From assembly GCA_030531285.1 (NCBI GenBank), contig JAUNNW010000036.1, positions 1-5,851 of the forward strand: a stretch of 5,851 bases of DNA. Reading direction: 5' to 3'. Position 1 is the stretch's first letter. Each line of letters begins with the position of its first letter. The translations under genes were made by a program, and so were the position numbers. A model generated the notes under the pieces. That model had not been told where the DNA came from and did no database searches. It saw nothing but the letters and a program-made list of their open reading frames with translations. The stretch comes from Synergistaceae bacterium (GTDB lineage Bacteria; Synergistota; Synergistia; Synergistales; Synergistaceae). This document shows, in pieces, positions 5,817-5,851 of the stretch.

Positions 5817-5851
5817 ATGACCGATTTGCTGAACCCTGATTTGCGTATTGA
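5817..5851 (+). CDS. Start of an unidentified gene, 3' partial
   Basis: The ATG at 5817 begins MTDLLNPDLRI and runs off the right edge after 11 full codons. GAGG at 5809-5812 and GGAG at 5803-5806 lie just upstream; the first is rather close (4 bases) and the second rather far (10 bases). The other ATGs just upstream (5794 and 5801) run into stops quickly. With only 34 bases and no terminator after the preceding gene, it is probably its operon partner. Too little is visible to assign a function. Confidence 0.6.
   Translation, partial: MTDLLNPDLRI

Overview
The window looks like chromosomal DNA from an anaerobic diderm bacterium. The best guess is a Synergistota member, with Negativicutes as the alternative. 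This rests on gene content, not on a marker gene: a YadA-type trimeric autotransporter needs an outer membrane, DUF1850 is a companion of TAXI-TRAP transporters, and branched-chain-amino-acid-type binding proteins are abundant in amino-acid-fermenting Synergistota. Strong GGAGG ribosome binding sites with TTG starts are used by two of the genes. No RNA gene, insertion sequence or CRISPR array is visible.

Layout. (1) Positions 1-2756, + strand: the 3' part of a large surface adhesin gene, open at the left edge. In order it carries phage-tail-fibre-type repeats, a beta-rich region, a coiled-coil stalk, YadA head repeats, a neck motif and a YadA membrane anchor. About 180 further residues follow the anchor: a coiled coil and a C-terminal SPOR (peptidoglycan-binding) domain. 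A clear intrinsic terminator follows at 2787-2831. (2) Positions 2893-3552, + strand: a 219-residue, cysteine-rich, multi-spanning membrane protein of unknown function, with its own promoter and a TTG start. (3) Positions 3524-4090, - strand: a DUF1850 protein, convergent with and overlapping the membrane-protein gene by 29 bases. (4) Positions 4193-5782, + strand: a 529-residue protein with a cytoplasmic helical N-terminal module, one transmembrane helix and a periplasmic Leu/Ile/Val-binding-protein fold. It diverges from the DUF1850 gene across a 102-base intergenic region holding promoter-like sites. (5) Position 5817 to the right edge, + strand: the first codons of another gene, probably in the same operon.

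How the genes work together. No single pathway is evident. The common theme is the cell envelope: an outer-membrane adhesin that appears able to reach the peptidoglycan, an inner-membrane protein, a DUF1850 protein tied by family to TRAP transport, and a membrane-tethered binding-protein receptor. The most unusual items are the hybrid adhesin (phage-fibre repeats outside, YadA anchor, SPOR domain inside) and the membrane-anchored binding protein with a cytoplasmic module.
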